Below are positions 9,544 through 18,585 of a stretch of 23,741 nucleotides of DNA, one piece after another; position 1 is the first letter of the stretch; the number at the start of each line of letters is the position of its first letter. The notes below the pieces were generated by a model. The model saw only the letters and a list, made by a program, of their open reading frames with translations. It was not told the origin of the DNA and did no database searches. This DNA comes from Gracilaria caudata (lineage: Eukaryota > Rhodophyta > Florideophyceae > Gracilariales > Gracilariaceae): positions 1 to 23,741 of the forward strand of contig JASCIV010000340.1 of NCBI GenBank assembly GCA_030374735.1, in the 5' to 3' direction. Position numbers and translations under genes: made by a program.

Positions 9544-10027
9544 ATGCCGGTCCGCTTCTGCTCGTCATGTCAGAACATGCTTTATCCTCAGGAGGATGTT
9601 GCTGAACGACGGGCAACCGGACGCAAAGTATTGAACTACGTTTGTCGCAACTGTGTTCACAAAGAAAACGCTGGCGAAATCAACTATCCCATTCACAAAA
9701 ACATTATTGTGCACACCGCCAAGTAAGTTTCAAGTATACTTTTGTGGTCTAATTCTCCCTCAGCAGAGTTGGATGAACTCGATACTAACGACTGCTTTTC
9801 ATGCAATCACCTTGTATTGCTTATCTAGTGAAAAAATGGCAATCACTTATGACGTGTTGGAAGACAAGACCCTCCCGCGCACTTTCAACGCAAACTGCCC
9901 CGATCAAGAATGTCAGGGTAAACAAGCCGTATATTATCAAAGTCCAGTAGGGAAGAACGATGAAGCGCTGGTTCTCATCTTTGTGTGTGTTAACTGCGGT
10001 ACACGATGGTTATCAAGCGAAGAATGA
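9544..10027 (+). CDS. RPB9: DNA-directed RNA polymerase II subunit RPB9
   Basis: Two exons, 9544-9722 and 9829-10027, give 125 residues, the size of human and yeast RPB9. This nuclear subunit sits on the Pol II jaw/lobe and supports start-site choice, elongation with TFIIS, and proofreading. The N-terminal zinc ribbon uses C6/C9 and C34/C37. The C-terminal ribbon uses C83 and C88 (spacing of four rather than the usual two) with C113/C116. The TLPRT linker at 74-78, the AVYYQS stretch at 93-98 and the CGTRW ending are family hallmarks. The intron splits codon 60 after its second base; if it were retained, a TAA at the exon border would end the protein after the first ribbon. RPB9 is tail to tail with RPN7, 119 bp apart. 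The start gives exact family length. Confidence 0.96.
9723..9828 (+). other. RPB9 intron
   Basis: The 106-nt intron has donor GTAAGT (9723-9728), a perfect TACTAAC branch point at 9783-9789, and acceptor TATCTAG ending at 9828, 40 nt after the branch A. Removing it joins the two zinc-ribbon halves of RPB9 in frame. Confidence 0.95.
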
Positions 10028-10146
10028 TGAAGCAGTTTGGTCTCAAATGTTCTTGACCCTGCTTGCCAAACCACATAGTTTACCAAGTCTGCTGCAACGG
10101 CTGCGTAGAGGGGTATAGTGTTAGCTATCCCCACAAACAGTTCATT

Positions 10147-11400
10147 TCAAATATCGATTACTCTAGAGAGGTTTTGAATTCGGTTGAGTAATACGTCACC
10201 CTGCTTGATCGTACTGTGATACAAGGCATTTTTTGCGTCCGGTCTTGTTGTTTCCACGACACCGCCGACCATATCAATCTTACAGTTAAGTCGTCCAGCT
10301 GCAATAAAGCGAGAGAGCTCTCCGTCCATGTATTCAGAGCCAACCCCAAAGTTCCGGCACATGGCTGCCATTGTCACAGATTGATAGCTCGATAGGAACT
10401 GCGTATAGGATACAACCCTCAATTCGCGTCCGATGTAGCTCTTGTGAGTAGACAAGTATCGGTCCAGTCCAATGATATCCAAAATGTCTGGCAGTGTTGT
10501 AGTGTACCTCCTGTAATCACAATCTATTAAAGCCGACAGAAACTTATTCAACATTTCGTTCTCCAAAACGACGGACAGAATTTCTGGTGCGTCAGCCACC
10601 TTGCTTTTCAAGGTAGGTCTGTCCACTGATACCATTGATGTAATCACAGTGTAGAACACAAATGTCTTGTAGTCGTAGAGTTCTGTGGCAGAGAAAGTCT
10701 GGAGAGAGTCCAGAAACAAAAGGGCAGCTCCTTTGATATCGCGTCGAGAAACAAGATACGTAGCCTCGTACACCTTGAGTCGGTTACGCCTCTCCCAGTC
10801 ACCACCTTTCTCCACCAAATCTTTCGCTCTGGTGATGTGCTTAGAAATAGATTTGTAGTCCATTGCTGCCAGATCCATTCTAATCATAGCTAATACAATA
10901 TCAATCTTCTGTCCTGTTCCAACTGTAGCAGAATATGTCTTCTCAAATGCTTCTTCCGCCTTCTCTCGATCAAATATGCGTTCAAAAAACTTAGCGCGAG
11001 CCAGAAGTGCTTCACGAACTTCAGACTCGCCTGCGTTTTCCTCGGCATCTTTTACCTTCGCATCAAGTTCTTCGAGCTCCTTGGCAATATCTGCTTCCAT
11101 TGAAGACTGGAGAGATCCATCCTTTGGCCAATCCTGCTTATATTAATAAAGAAAGAGCAATCTGTTAGTTGATCATAGCACGTATGACGTATTTCAGGAC
11201 AGAACATGAAACTGTTTGACATGAAACCGTTTGAGCTTCCATACCAGTTCAGTCGCAACTTCCAAATACAGAGGTAAGGCTTTTCTTTCAATAAGATCGT
11301 TTTTAAGCACCGAAACTGCATCGGGATCGCCCTTAGAAGCTTTGAATCTCAACTCAGCCAACCTCAGATTCTCATCTTGAGTTATGCCGTCTTCAGCCAT
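10147..11400 (-). CDS. RPN7: 26S proteasome non-ATPase regulatory subunit 6 (Rpn7)
   Basis: Two exons, 11400-11245 and 11133-10147, give 380 residues, close to human PSMD6 (389). Rpn7 is a PCI-domain subunit of the 19S proteasome lid, needed for lid assembly around the deubiquitinase Rpn11. Exon 1 encodes 52 residues with the NLRLAELRF helix. Exon 2 starts with the conserved DW and continues with the helical-repeat region; GGDWERRNRLKV at about 162-173 is a hallmark. The PCI/winged-helix end contains LSRFIAAGRLNCKID (about 325-339) and the final KQGDVLLNRIQNLSRVI. The splice joins ATEL to DWPKD in frame, phase 0. The ATG at 11400 is the first in exon 1 and fits the family N-terminus. Confidence 0.97.
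11134..11244 (-). other. RPN7 intron
   Basis: The 111-nt intron, read on the minus strand, has donor GTATGG at 11244-11239, an AACTAAC branch-like heptamer about 30 nt before the acceptor, and a GCAG acceptor ending at 11134. Splicing restores the conserved join between the N-terminal helix and the DW motif; unspliced reading stops shortly after the donor. Confidence 0.94.
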
Positions 11401-11913
11401 GTCGAGAAGGGGTTGAACGACTTATAAAGCGGGATAATTGAGAATCTTTGATCAGGCAAGAGGTATTCGTGAGCGATGAAAACTCACACCCCGTAGACTC
11501 CTAAAACTGTTGTCGACTCGGCGCCTGTTCAGCGACCTGCTGGAGCCCGATGGAATCCGGAATAAATTGCCGTATATGAATTTTATTCGTGTGTACAGGT
11601 AACAGGGTATATGTGTAATAAGCCTAACTGGAGCTGTAGGAATCAATGCGCCGTCGCCGTGAGAATCCGCTCCAATGCGTATTGGACGGAAGCGCTCCTT
11701 TCGAGTTTCAAGAGCTTGGTCGAGAGCTCATAGAGCTTTTTTCCTTAATTGAGTTGAGGGTAAGCCATAAGAACACTCTGGGGGGAGGGGGAAGAATACT
11801 TTTACGAGGTACATTCTACGAGAAGGATTGCGGATATATCCAATTTTGTTCTAGAAACGTTCCGCTGCCTCACTTTGCTTAGTGTGGTCCTCAGAGCTGT
11901 GCTACTTCTCTCA
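11401..11913. promoter_or_regulatory. Divergent promoter region between RPN7 and TRM4
   Basis: A 513-bp head-to-head interval. TATAAAG at 11423-11429 lies too near the RPN7 start (about 25 nt) to be its normal TATA box. An ATG-started frame at 11646-11882 encodes an unrecognised 78-residue peptide; a GTAAGC at 11760 could be a donor, but no acceptor joins it to TRM4 in phase. I treat it as probably non-coding. Confidence 0.45.
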
Positions 11914-14157
11914 ATGCCTTCGCCTGAGGAACAAACCGTGGAACATCCATCGCTCAAGAAATCGCTTTCCCGCGCCCCACCAAAGATTGATCTACCAACA
12001 AAGAGACGCCGAAAGCATGGGAAGCCAAAGATACCGCGGAGAGATAATCGTAAATCCCATTTTGATTCCGATTACACCCCTGACGATGGTCGAAAGAATG
12101 AAGCTTTTAGTGAGTACTACAAGATGCAGAACATTGTTGACAAGGAGGACTTTGAATCTATGCTCACAACCTTTGCACAACCTCTTCCGACAAGCTTTCG
12201 GATAACGGCCCAAGGAGCTTTTAGAGAGGATATTCACGCCGCGCTCGTAGGTGATATATCGACTCTGTTCCGAAATGTGAAATCCGAAGACGATTCCCAG
12301 CAGATTAAGCCACCAAAACCCCTTTTGTGGTATCCAGAAGAATTGGCGTGGACAGTCTCGGCTCCTCGCCAGCTACTACGGCGGGACAATGCCTTAGCCC
12401 CCTTCCATCGTTTTCTTGTCCGAATGCATGCCCTCGGTGCTGTTAACCGGCAAGAAGCGGTGAGTATGATTCCTCCGCTCTTGTTAGATGCTCAACCTGG
12501 ACATGCAGTATTAGACATGTGCGCTGCTCCTGGCTCAAAAACTGCTCAAATACTCGAGCATCTTTCAGAAAGGGGTATTCCCCTCTCCGAGCCTGGTTTG
12601 GTGATAGCCAATGATGCCGATATTAAACGATGTTGGATGCTTGTTCATCAATTGAAGCGGTTCGCCAGCCCTCAGCTTGTCGTTACGCATCATGAAGCTC
12701 AGCATTTCCCAAAGTTTATGGCTTTTGATCGGGTACTCTGTGATGTGCCTTGCACGGGCGATGGGACATTACGCAAAGCCCCAGATATTTGGAGAAGATG
12801 GAGCCCAGAAATGGGTATCGGCATTCATCGTCTTCAACGACAAATTCTGAACAGAGGTATAGAACTGTTGAAGCCTGGCGGGGTATTGGTGTATTCGACG
12901 TGCAGTATGAATCCGCTTGAGAACGAAGCCGTAGTTGCCCACGCGTTACGAACGTTTGGGCAGGACATTCAGCTTATTGACTGTTCTCAGAAACTACCCG
13001 AGCTTATCCGTCGTCCAGGTCTTACTACATGGCTTGTAAAAGACACTGCCTACGGAATGAAACCCGAGCAAGAAAATCAAAAGCGAACTGGGGAAAGCCG
13101 TGCAAACGATGATGAAGTGAGAAACGCGGATAGCAATCATATGAATCCAAATCACTCCAATGGATGGTTTACCTCATTTGAGGAAGTTCCACCACGTCGG
13201 CAGAAGAAGGTTGTAAGTTCATTGTTCCCACCTTCTGCTGAGGAACTTTCTAGTGGGCAATTTCCTCTGCAAAGGTGCATGCGTCTCGTTCCTCATGATC
13301 AAGACACAGGAGCATTTTTTGTGGCGGTTCTCTTCAAGAGTGAACTGGCGCGCCTCACCCGCCGCCAACTACGCAATGAAGAAAACTGCGAGCAGAGAGA
13401 ATCTGCAACCGGTGATGACGTACGCGATGCGAACGGATCAGAACCTGCAAATAATGACACAAAACTTTCCATACCGAAGAAAAGCGGTCGAGGTGGTACC
13501 AGGCTTATTACAGACGATCCGCTCGTAAATGTCTCCGATTTGTGTCGTAAAAGCCTCGACAACATTTGCTCATTCTTTGGGTTGGACTCCAACATCATGG
13601 AACATTGCCTCATGACGAGGGGGACTGATGGCACAACTTTCAAGAGAGTTGTGGCTGTCTCAAGAACGGTTCGAACTGTTCTCAGACATTCCCTTGGTAC
13701 TAGAGATAAGGAAGTCATGGAGAACAAACGGGAATTAAGAGTCGTTAACGCAGGTGTGCGTGTTTTGGAGAGAACAGATAGAAAGGATACCACGTGCCAT
13801 TTCAGGCTTATCCAGGAAGGCGCTCACATTATGAGAGCTATCATGAAGAAGAGATGCGTCGATGCGGAAGTTTCCGACGTCCTGAGGCTGCTAAGTGAAA
13901 ACAACATTCGTCGAAACTCTGATGAGAAACTTCAAAATTTGTTCTCCCTTGGCAGTGGCAGTGCGATGCTGTGCTGTGGAGAAAGAGAAGAAGCCATAAT
14001 CTGGATCGGAAAACAGATTATAAACGTCGTGATGCCGAAGGAAGTTGTTCTTGCCATGCAGTCGCAGCTTCGACGGATACTTGGAGAAAAGCCTGATTTG
14101 CTGGCGTTGGAAGCAAATGGTGACAAAGATAGCGCTGAGAAAACCGACGAAGAGTAA
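11914..14157 (+). CDS. NSUN2: tRNA (cytosine-5-)-methyltransferase, TRM4/NSUN2 type
   Basis: A 747-residue SAM-dependent RNA methyltransferase that makes m5C in tRNAs, mainly in the nucleus. The N-terminal part has a basic KRRRKHGK cluster (possible nuclear signal) and the TRM4 blocks PLPTSFRIT and WYPEELAW. The SAM motif DMCAAPGSK is at 201-209. The two cysteines of the NSUN mechanism are visible: C280 in PCTGDGT (nucleophile for release, motif IV) and C330 in YSTCS (attacking Cys, motif VI). RQEAVSMIPPLLL precedes the SAM motif as in human NSUN2. The C-terminal part is hydrophilic around 375-560 and then carries the TRM4 tail domain. Family length is about 680-770. The frame is open from 11875, but that codon is TTG; 11914 is the first ATG. 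No intron. Confidence 0.97.
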   Translation: MPSPEEQTVEHPSLKKSLSRAPPKIDLPTKRRRKHGKPKIPRRDNRKSHFDSDYTPDDGRKNEAFSEYYKMQNIVDKEDFESMLTTFAQPLPTSFRITAQGAFREDIHAALVGDISTLFRNVKSEDDSQQIKPPKPLLWYPEELAWTVSAPRQLLRRDNALAPFHRFLVRMHALGAVNRQEAVSMIPPLLLDAQPGHAVLDMCAAPGSKTAQILEHLSERGIPLSEPGLVIANDADIKRCWMLVHQLKRFASPQLVVTHHEAQHFPKFMAFDRVLCDVPCTGDGTLRKAPDIWRRWSPEMGIGIHRLQRQILNRGIELLKPGGVLVYSTCSMNPLENEAVVAHALRTFGQDIQLIDCSQKLPELIRRPGLTTWLVKDTAYGMKPEQENQKRTGESRANDDEVRNADSNHMNPNHSNGWFTSFEEVPPRRQKKVVSSLFPPSAEELSSGQFPLQRCMRLVPHDQDTGAFFVAVLFKSELARLTRRQLRNEENCEQRESATGDDVRDANGSEPANNDTKLSIPKKSGRGGTRLITDDPLVNVSDLCRKSLDNICSFFGLDSNIMEHCLMTRGTDGTTFKRVVAVSRTVRTVLRHSLGTRDKEVMENKRELRVVNAGVRVLERTDRKDTTCHFRLIQEGAHIMRAIMKKRCVDAEVSDVLRLLSENNIRRNSDEKLQNLFSLGSGSAMLCCGEREEAIIWIGKQIINVVMPKEVVLAMQSQLRRILGEKPDLLALEANGDKDSAEKTDEE

Positions 14158-15105
14158 GCATGTTGTGTTTGGCCTCCACTGGTGTTCGGTACCGCGTTTT
14201 TAAGGAAGCTGAAACGATTCAGGAATTGTATGTGAACATAACTTGTTGATGAGCAGTTTGTCTCCGTGCGCTATGAAGGAAAACAAATGAGAACGATATG
14301 CTATATTTCCAGTGCGAAGTAATAGTCGTTGTCGTAACTTGACCTTATGTCACTTGATGCTGATCTCATAATCTCCCGACGTGGGGCATAACTACATAAC
14401 CAGAAATGTCGTAAAGGCTTCCATTGTGTATAGTTTCTCAAATGAAGACTAAATCTGTGCGATGACAATCATTCCATTCGAAATACAAGGGAAGATCAAG
14501 CTAACCGTATTTTGCGAATGTCAGCGATGTTAAAATCGGACTATGCTCTCACTCAGTCTCTCTCCCTCTATCTTCTTCATGGGCTGAGGTCCAATTTCTA
14601 TGTTGTTAGTTAAAGAAAAACCATGCAAAGGTAGTTTTCTTTCCATATGAAGGCCAAAAACTTTTCCGGTCTCTGTCGAATTAATTCTCAAAGTATGAAC
14701 GAATGATTTCGGCGCTCTGCCTGCCGTGGAGAGTGTGCTCTGTGAATTCCGCTGGACTTCATTTCGTGTTTTCATATTAAGAAAGGTCGGCTTAGACTCG
14801 GCAGCTTTATGTACGGGCCCTGTGCTCTAGAAGCGTGTTTCGTCAAGTGTAAGAACGAAAAACATATCAGATGGAAGCTACGCGAGTACATGTAGGAGTT
14901 ACAGAAGTGTGTGGACTCGATCTCATCATCAAGCAAACATAATATCAAATCTGAGCTAGCACTGCAAGCCTTCATCAAAATATGTGCTGCAGAGGATGCT
15001 GCTGTCTTTTGTCTACGAAGTCTGTATCATTCATGATAATACTATCATCTGTCACGGGCGGCAGGAATTAAAAATCATCCCGACATAACTTCACACTGTC
15101 TTTTG

Positions 15106-15121
15106 CGACAGTTCGACAGTT
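15106..15121 (+). repeat. Tandem CGACAGTT pair with overlapping hairpin
   Basis: The octamer CGACAGTT occurs twice back to back. The first copy also forms the 3' arm of a 6-bp hairpin with ACTGTC at 15095-15100. No function assigned. Confidence 0.5.
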
Positions 15122-15333
15122 CACTTTTTCCGGGATATATCCGCTTGTTCCGTAACTTGTCATGGGGACAAACTGCCTTTATAAACTGTGTGCCAGTGGA
15201 CCAAATTTCACCTACGCGCCCATTCCGTAGATACGGCCCCAGATATTTCCCGGAATACTCGAGAAAGTTGTGATAGCGAACGCTACCCGTGGTAATGCGA
15301 AGGAGGCCACATTGGGAAAGATGTGAAGATGAA

Positions 15334-15347
15334 CTCTCTCTCTCTCT
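15334..15347 (+). repeat. (CT)7 microsatellite
   Basis: Seven perfect CT units in the gap upstream of the bHLH gene. A likely length-variable simple repeat. Confidence 0.85.
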
Positions 15348-15750
15348 ATCCCCACGAAAGAACAAAGAGTTACAGGCCGACAAGGCTTTCAGTGAGGGCG
15401 CGTGAGTAAGTGAACTTACAAAGAAATCGTATTTTCTTCGCATGCATGTGTAGGGCGTTGCGGCTTGACGGCTTCCAAGTGCTTCAATGGAGCCCCATGC
15501 ATTTTTTTTTGCCCGCGCAAACCGCAGCTACCCTTGTACGCGGCGTATCCCCCAGTGATTGAGTGTTTTTGTTGGCCTTATCGATTACGCCAATTTCAGC
15601 TCGCTTCGTGCAAGGCTCCTCGTCGCTGACGTGCGTGTTGGAAAGCTCATTACGCAGTGCTGTGCGGCCGCAGCGTGAGCTTCATTGCAAGTGCGCCTTC
15701 CTGTCATCCCAGAGCGAGCGCAAACAAGCTCTCTCCGCGCCGGCGCCCTG

Positions 15751-15768
15751 ATGTGTGATGCCTGTTGA
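15751..15768 (+). promoter_or_regulatory. Five-codon uORF overlapping the bHLH start
   Basis: ATG at 15751 opens a frame for M-C-D-A-C and stops at TGA 15766-15768. It overlaps the main ATG at 15758 in another frame. A scanning ribosome that starts here would pass the main start, so the uORF could lower bHLH output; the next in-frame ATG at 15773 lies 5 nt past its stop. It matters only if transcription begins upstream of 15751. Confidence 0.5.
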
Positions 15769-16792
15769 TTCCATGCAGCCCCACTCGTCACAGCCCAGCA
15801 TATCAACAGACTTAGCTGGCACAGGCTCCTCACCCTCGCACTCCAAGACTTTGTCCACTCATCCAGATTCGCTGGCGATAGCTCGCCGTCGACGAGATGC
15901 GCGACGAACGCGTGCCACCATTGGCGACCAGTTTGAGCAGCTTCGCAGAGTGTTACCGCGCACGCCAGATGGCGGACAGCTCACGGCGAAGGCTCAAATT
16001 CTCGAACAGGCGCTTCGAGTAATCAAAGACTTGATGAGTCGCGCTACTCGACTTGCGGTAGAGCTGGCGGTGGTGTCGCCACAGGCAACGCGCTCATGGG
16101 TGTCTTCCGTGTCAGACCACGGCAGACGTCCCTTGTCCAGCGCGGTGATCAGCGTAATGAAACTGTTTGCGGCGCGTCGGAATTGGCGGTATGCGGAATG
16201 GTGGACTTTGGATGAAAAGAGAACGACGTCGGAAGATGAGCCGTTTATTGATCATGAGCGCGGCGTGGAAGCCGACAAACCTGACGGGGTGATTGACCAT
16301 CCAGCCAACGTGCACGGCTGCGTGGTAAGGGACTCTACAAGCGTGATGAGACTGGGGTGCACTATTATTCACAGGACTGCGGAAGATGAACTGAGTACGA
16401 GTGGTGTAGGCTCAGAAGAAGACGAAAAACTGACCAAATTCGCACAAGCTTCGCAAAACTACGAGTTTTACCCGCGCATGGGTATCCCAGGTCGCGTGTG
16501 GACGTCGCAGCGAGCGGAATGGTTGGTTGACCTAGCCAACAGAGAAGCGTTCATCCGCTCGGAACTGGCGCAGGAGTTCGGGATGAAGACGTGTCTGGCG
16601 GTGCCAATTAAGTTTGGGGGACATGTGCATTCGGTGATGGCTTTCTACTGCACGGAGCGAAGACTTTGTGAGGCGGATTGCTTGGATTTGGCCACCTTGT
16701 TGGTGAATTGCTTGGAGCAAGTGTACTCGCCTAGTCAGGTGGTGTCGTGGCAGATGGGCACGGAGTCTGAGTTCCCGTCGTCACCGCTTTAG
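15758..16792 (+). CDS. bHLH protein with C-terminal GAF-like domain
   Basis: A 344-residue probable nuclear transcription regulator. A Ser/Thr/Pro-rich head (1-37) leads into a basic helix-loop-helix at about 41-95: the basic stretch IARRRRDARRTRATI, helix 1 with FEQLRRVLP, a loop, then KAQILEQALRVIKDL. The C-terminal part, about 128-323, reads as a GAF-like domain: a WRYAEWW strand, the MGIPGRVW turn at 241-248, then GMKTCLAVPIKFGG at about 275-288. Plant MYC/GL3-type bHLHs carry a related domain, but N-terminal to the bHLH. The basic region has Ala where most E-box binders have Glu, so its DNA target is uncertain. The frame is open a little upstream, but the first ATG is 15758; M6 at 15773 is an alternative. 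Codon use is GC-rich. The ligand or partner of the GAF domain is unknown. Confidence 0.83.
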   Translation: MPVDSMQPHSSQPSISTDLAGTGSSPSHSKTLSTHPDSLAIARRRRDARRTRATIGDQFEQLRRVLPRTPDGGQLTAKAQILEQALRVIKDLMSRATRLAVELAVVSPQATRSWVSSVSDHGRRPLSSAVISVMKLFAARRNWRYAEWWTLDEKRTTSEDEPFIDHERGVEADKPDGVIDHPANVHGCVVRDSTSVMRLGCTIIHRTAEDELSTSGVGSEEDEKLTKFAQASQNYEFYPRMGIPGRVWTSQRAEWLVDLANREAFIRSELAQEFGMKTCLAVPIKFGGHVHSVMAFYCTERRLCEADCLDLATLLVNCLEQVYSPSQVVSWQMGTESEFPSSPL

Positions 16793-17475
16793 GAACGACG
16801 GCTAAGCACGTGGTGTAGCGGCCATCTTGGCACTATTTTTTGAACTTCAACTTGAACGTGTAGATATCCCCAACATAACGCTCTTTGTACCGTCGTACCT
16901 TTGTACATTACGGAGACCATCATTGCCGCGGATAGCGGCGGATTTCATACGTAAACCGAGTAATGCCATAGTGATGCTGTTGCACTGCACCGTTGACGGG
17001 GGCGGCGCAGGCTCGGAGCCGTAAGCTTTACGTGTGCACGTGTGGTGATATTCGGCAACCGCCGCTTTAGAACCGCCGCTTTACCCTCGCCAGCGCGGCG
17101 CAGACGCCGCCGCCATCGTGTGGCGCGCAGCGCCCCCCGCCAGATATTGTGTTCAAACGGTGTGATGCACAGGACGCGGCCAATAACATCGTGCACGGCA
17201 GCGTCCAACCAAAATGCACCACGCGCCGGCCAAATGCAGCTCGCCGTGAAAATCGATCGTGCTCAAATTTGAGAGCCGATTCATGGCGGCGCCTTCTGTG
17301 CACCTGCGATTCGCCTCGCGCGTTTGCATCGGCCAATTACCGCGCGCCCCCAGTCTGCGCCCCGCTTGTTTCTCCAGGTGGCCCCCTTTTTTCTTCGCCC
17401 GCTGCCATTCCCATTTGTCTCCCCCGCCGCGTCGCCTTCAATTCGTTCGATCTCGCTGCTATCTTCTGCGTACTC
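16793..17475. other. Intergenic region and C/T-rich leader of the DUF1995 gene
   Basis: A 683-bp gap between genes in the same direction. The first half should hold the bHLH 3' UTR. From about 17340 to 17470 the + strand is strongly C/T-rich. The DUF1995 frame stays open upstream to 17149 without any ATG, so an upstream exon could in principle extend the protein. No RNA gene was seen. Confidence 0.5.
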
Positions 17476-18585
17476 ATGGCCAACATGAAGCCCGCGTTTA
17501 TCCCCGCAATGGTGGCGCAAGGACGTCCGCCCAATTCCAAGCGCGTCACCAATCGTCAAGCCCATCCTCACCCCAAGCGCCAGCGCGTTCGAGTTTCCGA
17601 GCTCACGCGCAAGTACCGTGCGAACGCACGCGATGTCGACGAGGCCTTGATGGTAGACGACTCGCTTCCAATCGATCATAACCACGCTCGCTCTCAGAGC
17701 CCGCAACAACGCACGCAACTGTCATCCTCCTATCGTTCCTCGCTCAGCTTTTCGCGCTTTCCATCCTCTTGGGGCGACACAGTTTCACAAGTCACCACTG
17801 CTGTCGCTACTGCCGCCGCTGATGGACACGACCGCATTCGCGTCGACGTCAAGTCGCCGGAACTTGTGTACAGTGCTGATAGCGTTGTTGCTGTGTCTGC
17901 ACAGAAACTTTCGCAGCACGCCAAACGCATTGCCAGGCTTGTTGAATGTGCTTGTTCCGTGTTGGCGCAATTTTTCCCTACCCACGGGCTCGCAAAGAGG
18001 AAGGTTGCATACTTCGTGCCTAGAAAGGGTTGCTTGTTCTTCAACAGCGAGGAAGATGCTGCTCTTGGTCGCCGCTTTATTGACCCAAGCCTTAAACACT
18101 TCGTCGACGTCTATGTTCTCGACCAGGTGTCATCGTACAATCTCAAATCTACCATTTCCGTCATTATAGCCCCCAGTAACCGACAAGGAAATCCTTCTCA
18201 CATCGAGGCCGTTGAACGTGTGCATTACGCCAATTGGAATGACAACAAGCTCGTCCTTTTGTTGAATCCAGACCTTGTTGCGCTAACTAGGTTTCCATCT
18301 TTCGGTAACCAACCTCGTCAACCGTGCTTCTTGGGAGATTACTTGCTGTCTTATTACCTTGACCCTGTTGCCTTCCCGACGAAGACAGCCACGGGCGCTG
18401 TTCTGCGCTGCTTCCCCAGGAAGTGGGAGATGTATCTGCTCAAGGTTCACAACAACATGGGCTTTCGACTGGTTTCCGAACAGCAGAACCCGCCATCGCC
18501 GGAGAAGATAAAATGCGAGTTCTCGTGGCGTATTGAAAGCGAGTTGGACGCTGACAGAGCACGTCGACATTTTCTAGCTGAATAG
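17476..18585 (+). CDS. DUF1995 domain-containing protein
   Basis: A 369-residue protein. Residues 1-90 are basic and Ser/Gln-rich and poorly structured. From about 93 the DUF1995 pattern begins: FPSSWGDTVSQ, then a strand with DRIRVDVKSPEL (119-130), KVAYFVPRKG (176-185), ISVIIAPS (228-235), KLVLLLNPDLV (258-268), FLGDYLLSYYL (285-295), GAVLRCFPRKWEMY (307-320) and a GFRLVSEQ strand. DUF1995 proteins occur mainly in cyanobacteria and photosynthetic eukaryotes; the Arabidopsis member LPA3 helps photosystem II assembly, but most are uncharacterised. A plastid location is plausible, though the head contains acidic residues and is not a textbook transit peptide. The frame opens upstream at GTG 17149; 17476 is the first ATG. 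A splice-like signal after the stop suggests a possible alternative C-terminus. Convergent with PAK. Confidence 0.82.
   Translation: MANMKPAFIPAMVAQGRPPNSKRVTNRQAHPHPKRQRVRVSELTRKYRANARDVDEALMVDDSLPIDHNHARSQSPQQRTQLSSSYRSSLSFSRFPSSWGDTVSQVTTAVATAAADGHDRIRVDVKSPELVYSADSVVAVSAQKLSQHAKRIARLVECACSVLAQFFPTHGLAKRKVAYFVPRKGCLFFNSEEDAALGRRFIDPSLKHFVDVYVLDQVSSYNLKSTISVIIAPSNRQGNPSHIEAVERVHYANWNDNKLVLLLNPDLVALTRFPSFGNQPRQPCFLGDYLLSYYLDPVAFPTKTATGAVLRCFPRKWEMYLLKVHNNMGFRLVSEQQNPPSPEKIKCEFSWRIESELDADRARRHFLAE

Larger units (their letters stand above)
14158..15757. other. 1.6 kb intergenic region before the bHLH gene
   Basis: No gene could be recognised. Open frames on the minus strand at 14530-14775, 14772-14978 and 15075-15443 have no domain I know. 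Small structures include a CT microsatellite (15334-15347), a T9 run (15502-15510), a hairpin with ACTGTC/GACAGT at 15095-15112, and a tandem CGACAGTT pair at 15106-15121. Composition changes near 15450 from AT-tolerant to GC-rich, marking the likely start of the bHLH promoter. GCTGACG at 15625-15631 repeats a motif that is clustered at the left end of the window. Confidence 0.5.

Noticed and set aside
11646..11882. 78-codon frame upstream of TRM4, as its first exon or a separate gene
   Set aside because: A donor-like GTAAGC at 11760 exists, but no AG in the interval joins to the TRM4 frame in phase, no branch site is seen, and the peptide is unrecognised.
14530..14978. Minus-strand frames as a possible two-exon gene
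   Set aside because: ACTAAC-like sequences are present, but no consistent donor-acceptor pair or domain supports a gene; five-base matches of this kind are common by chance.
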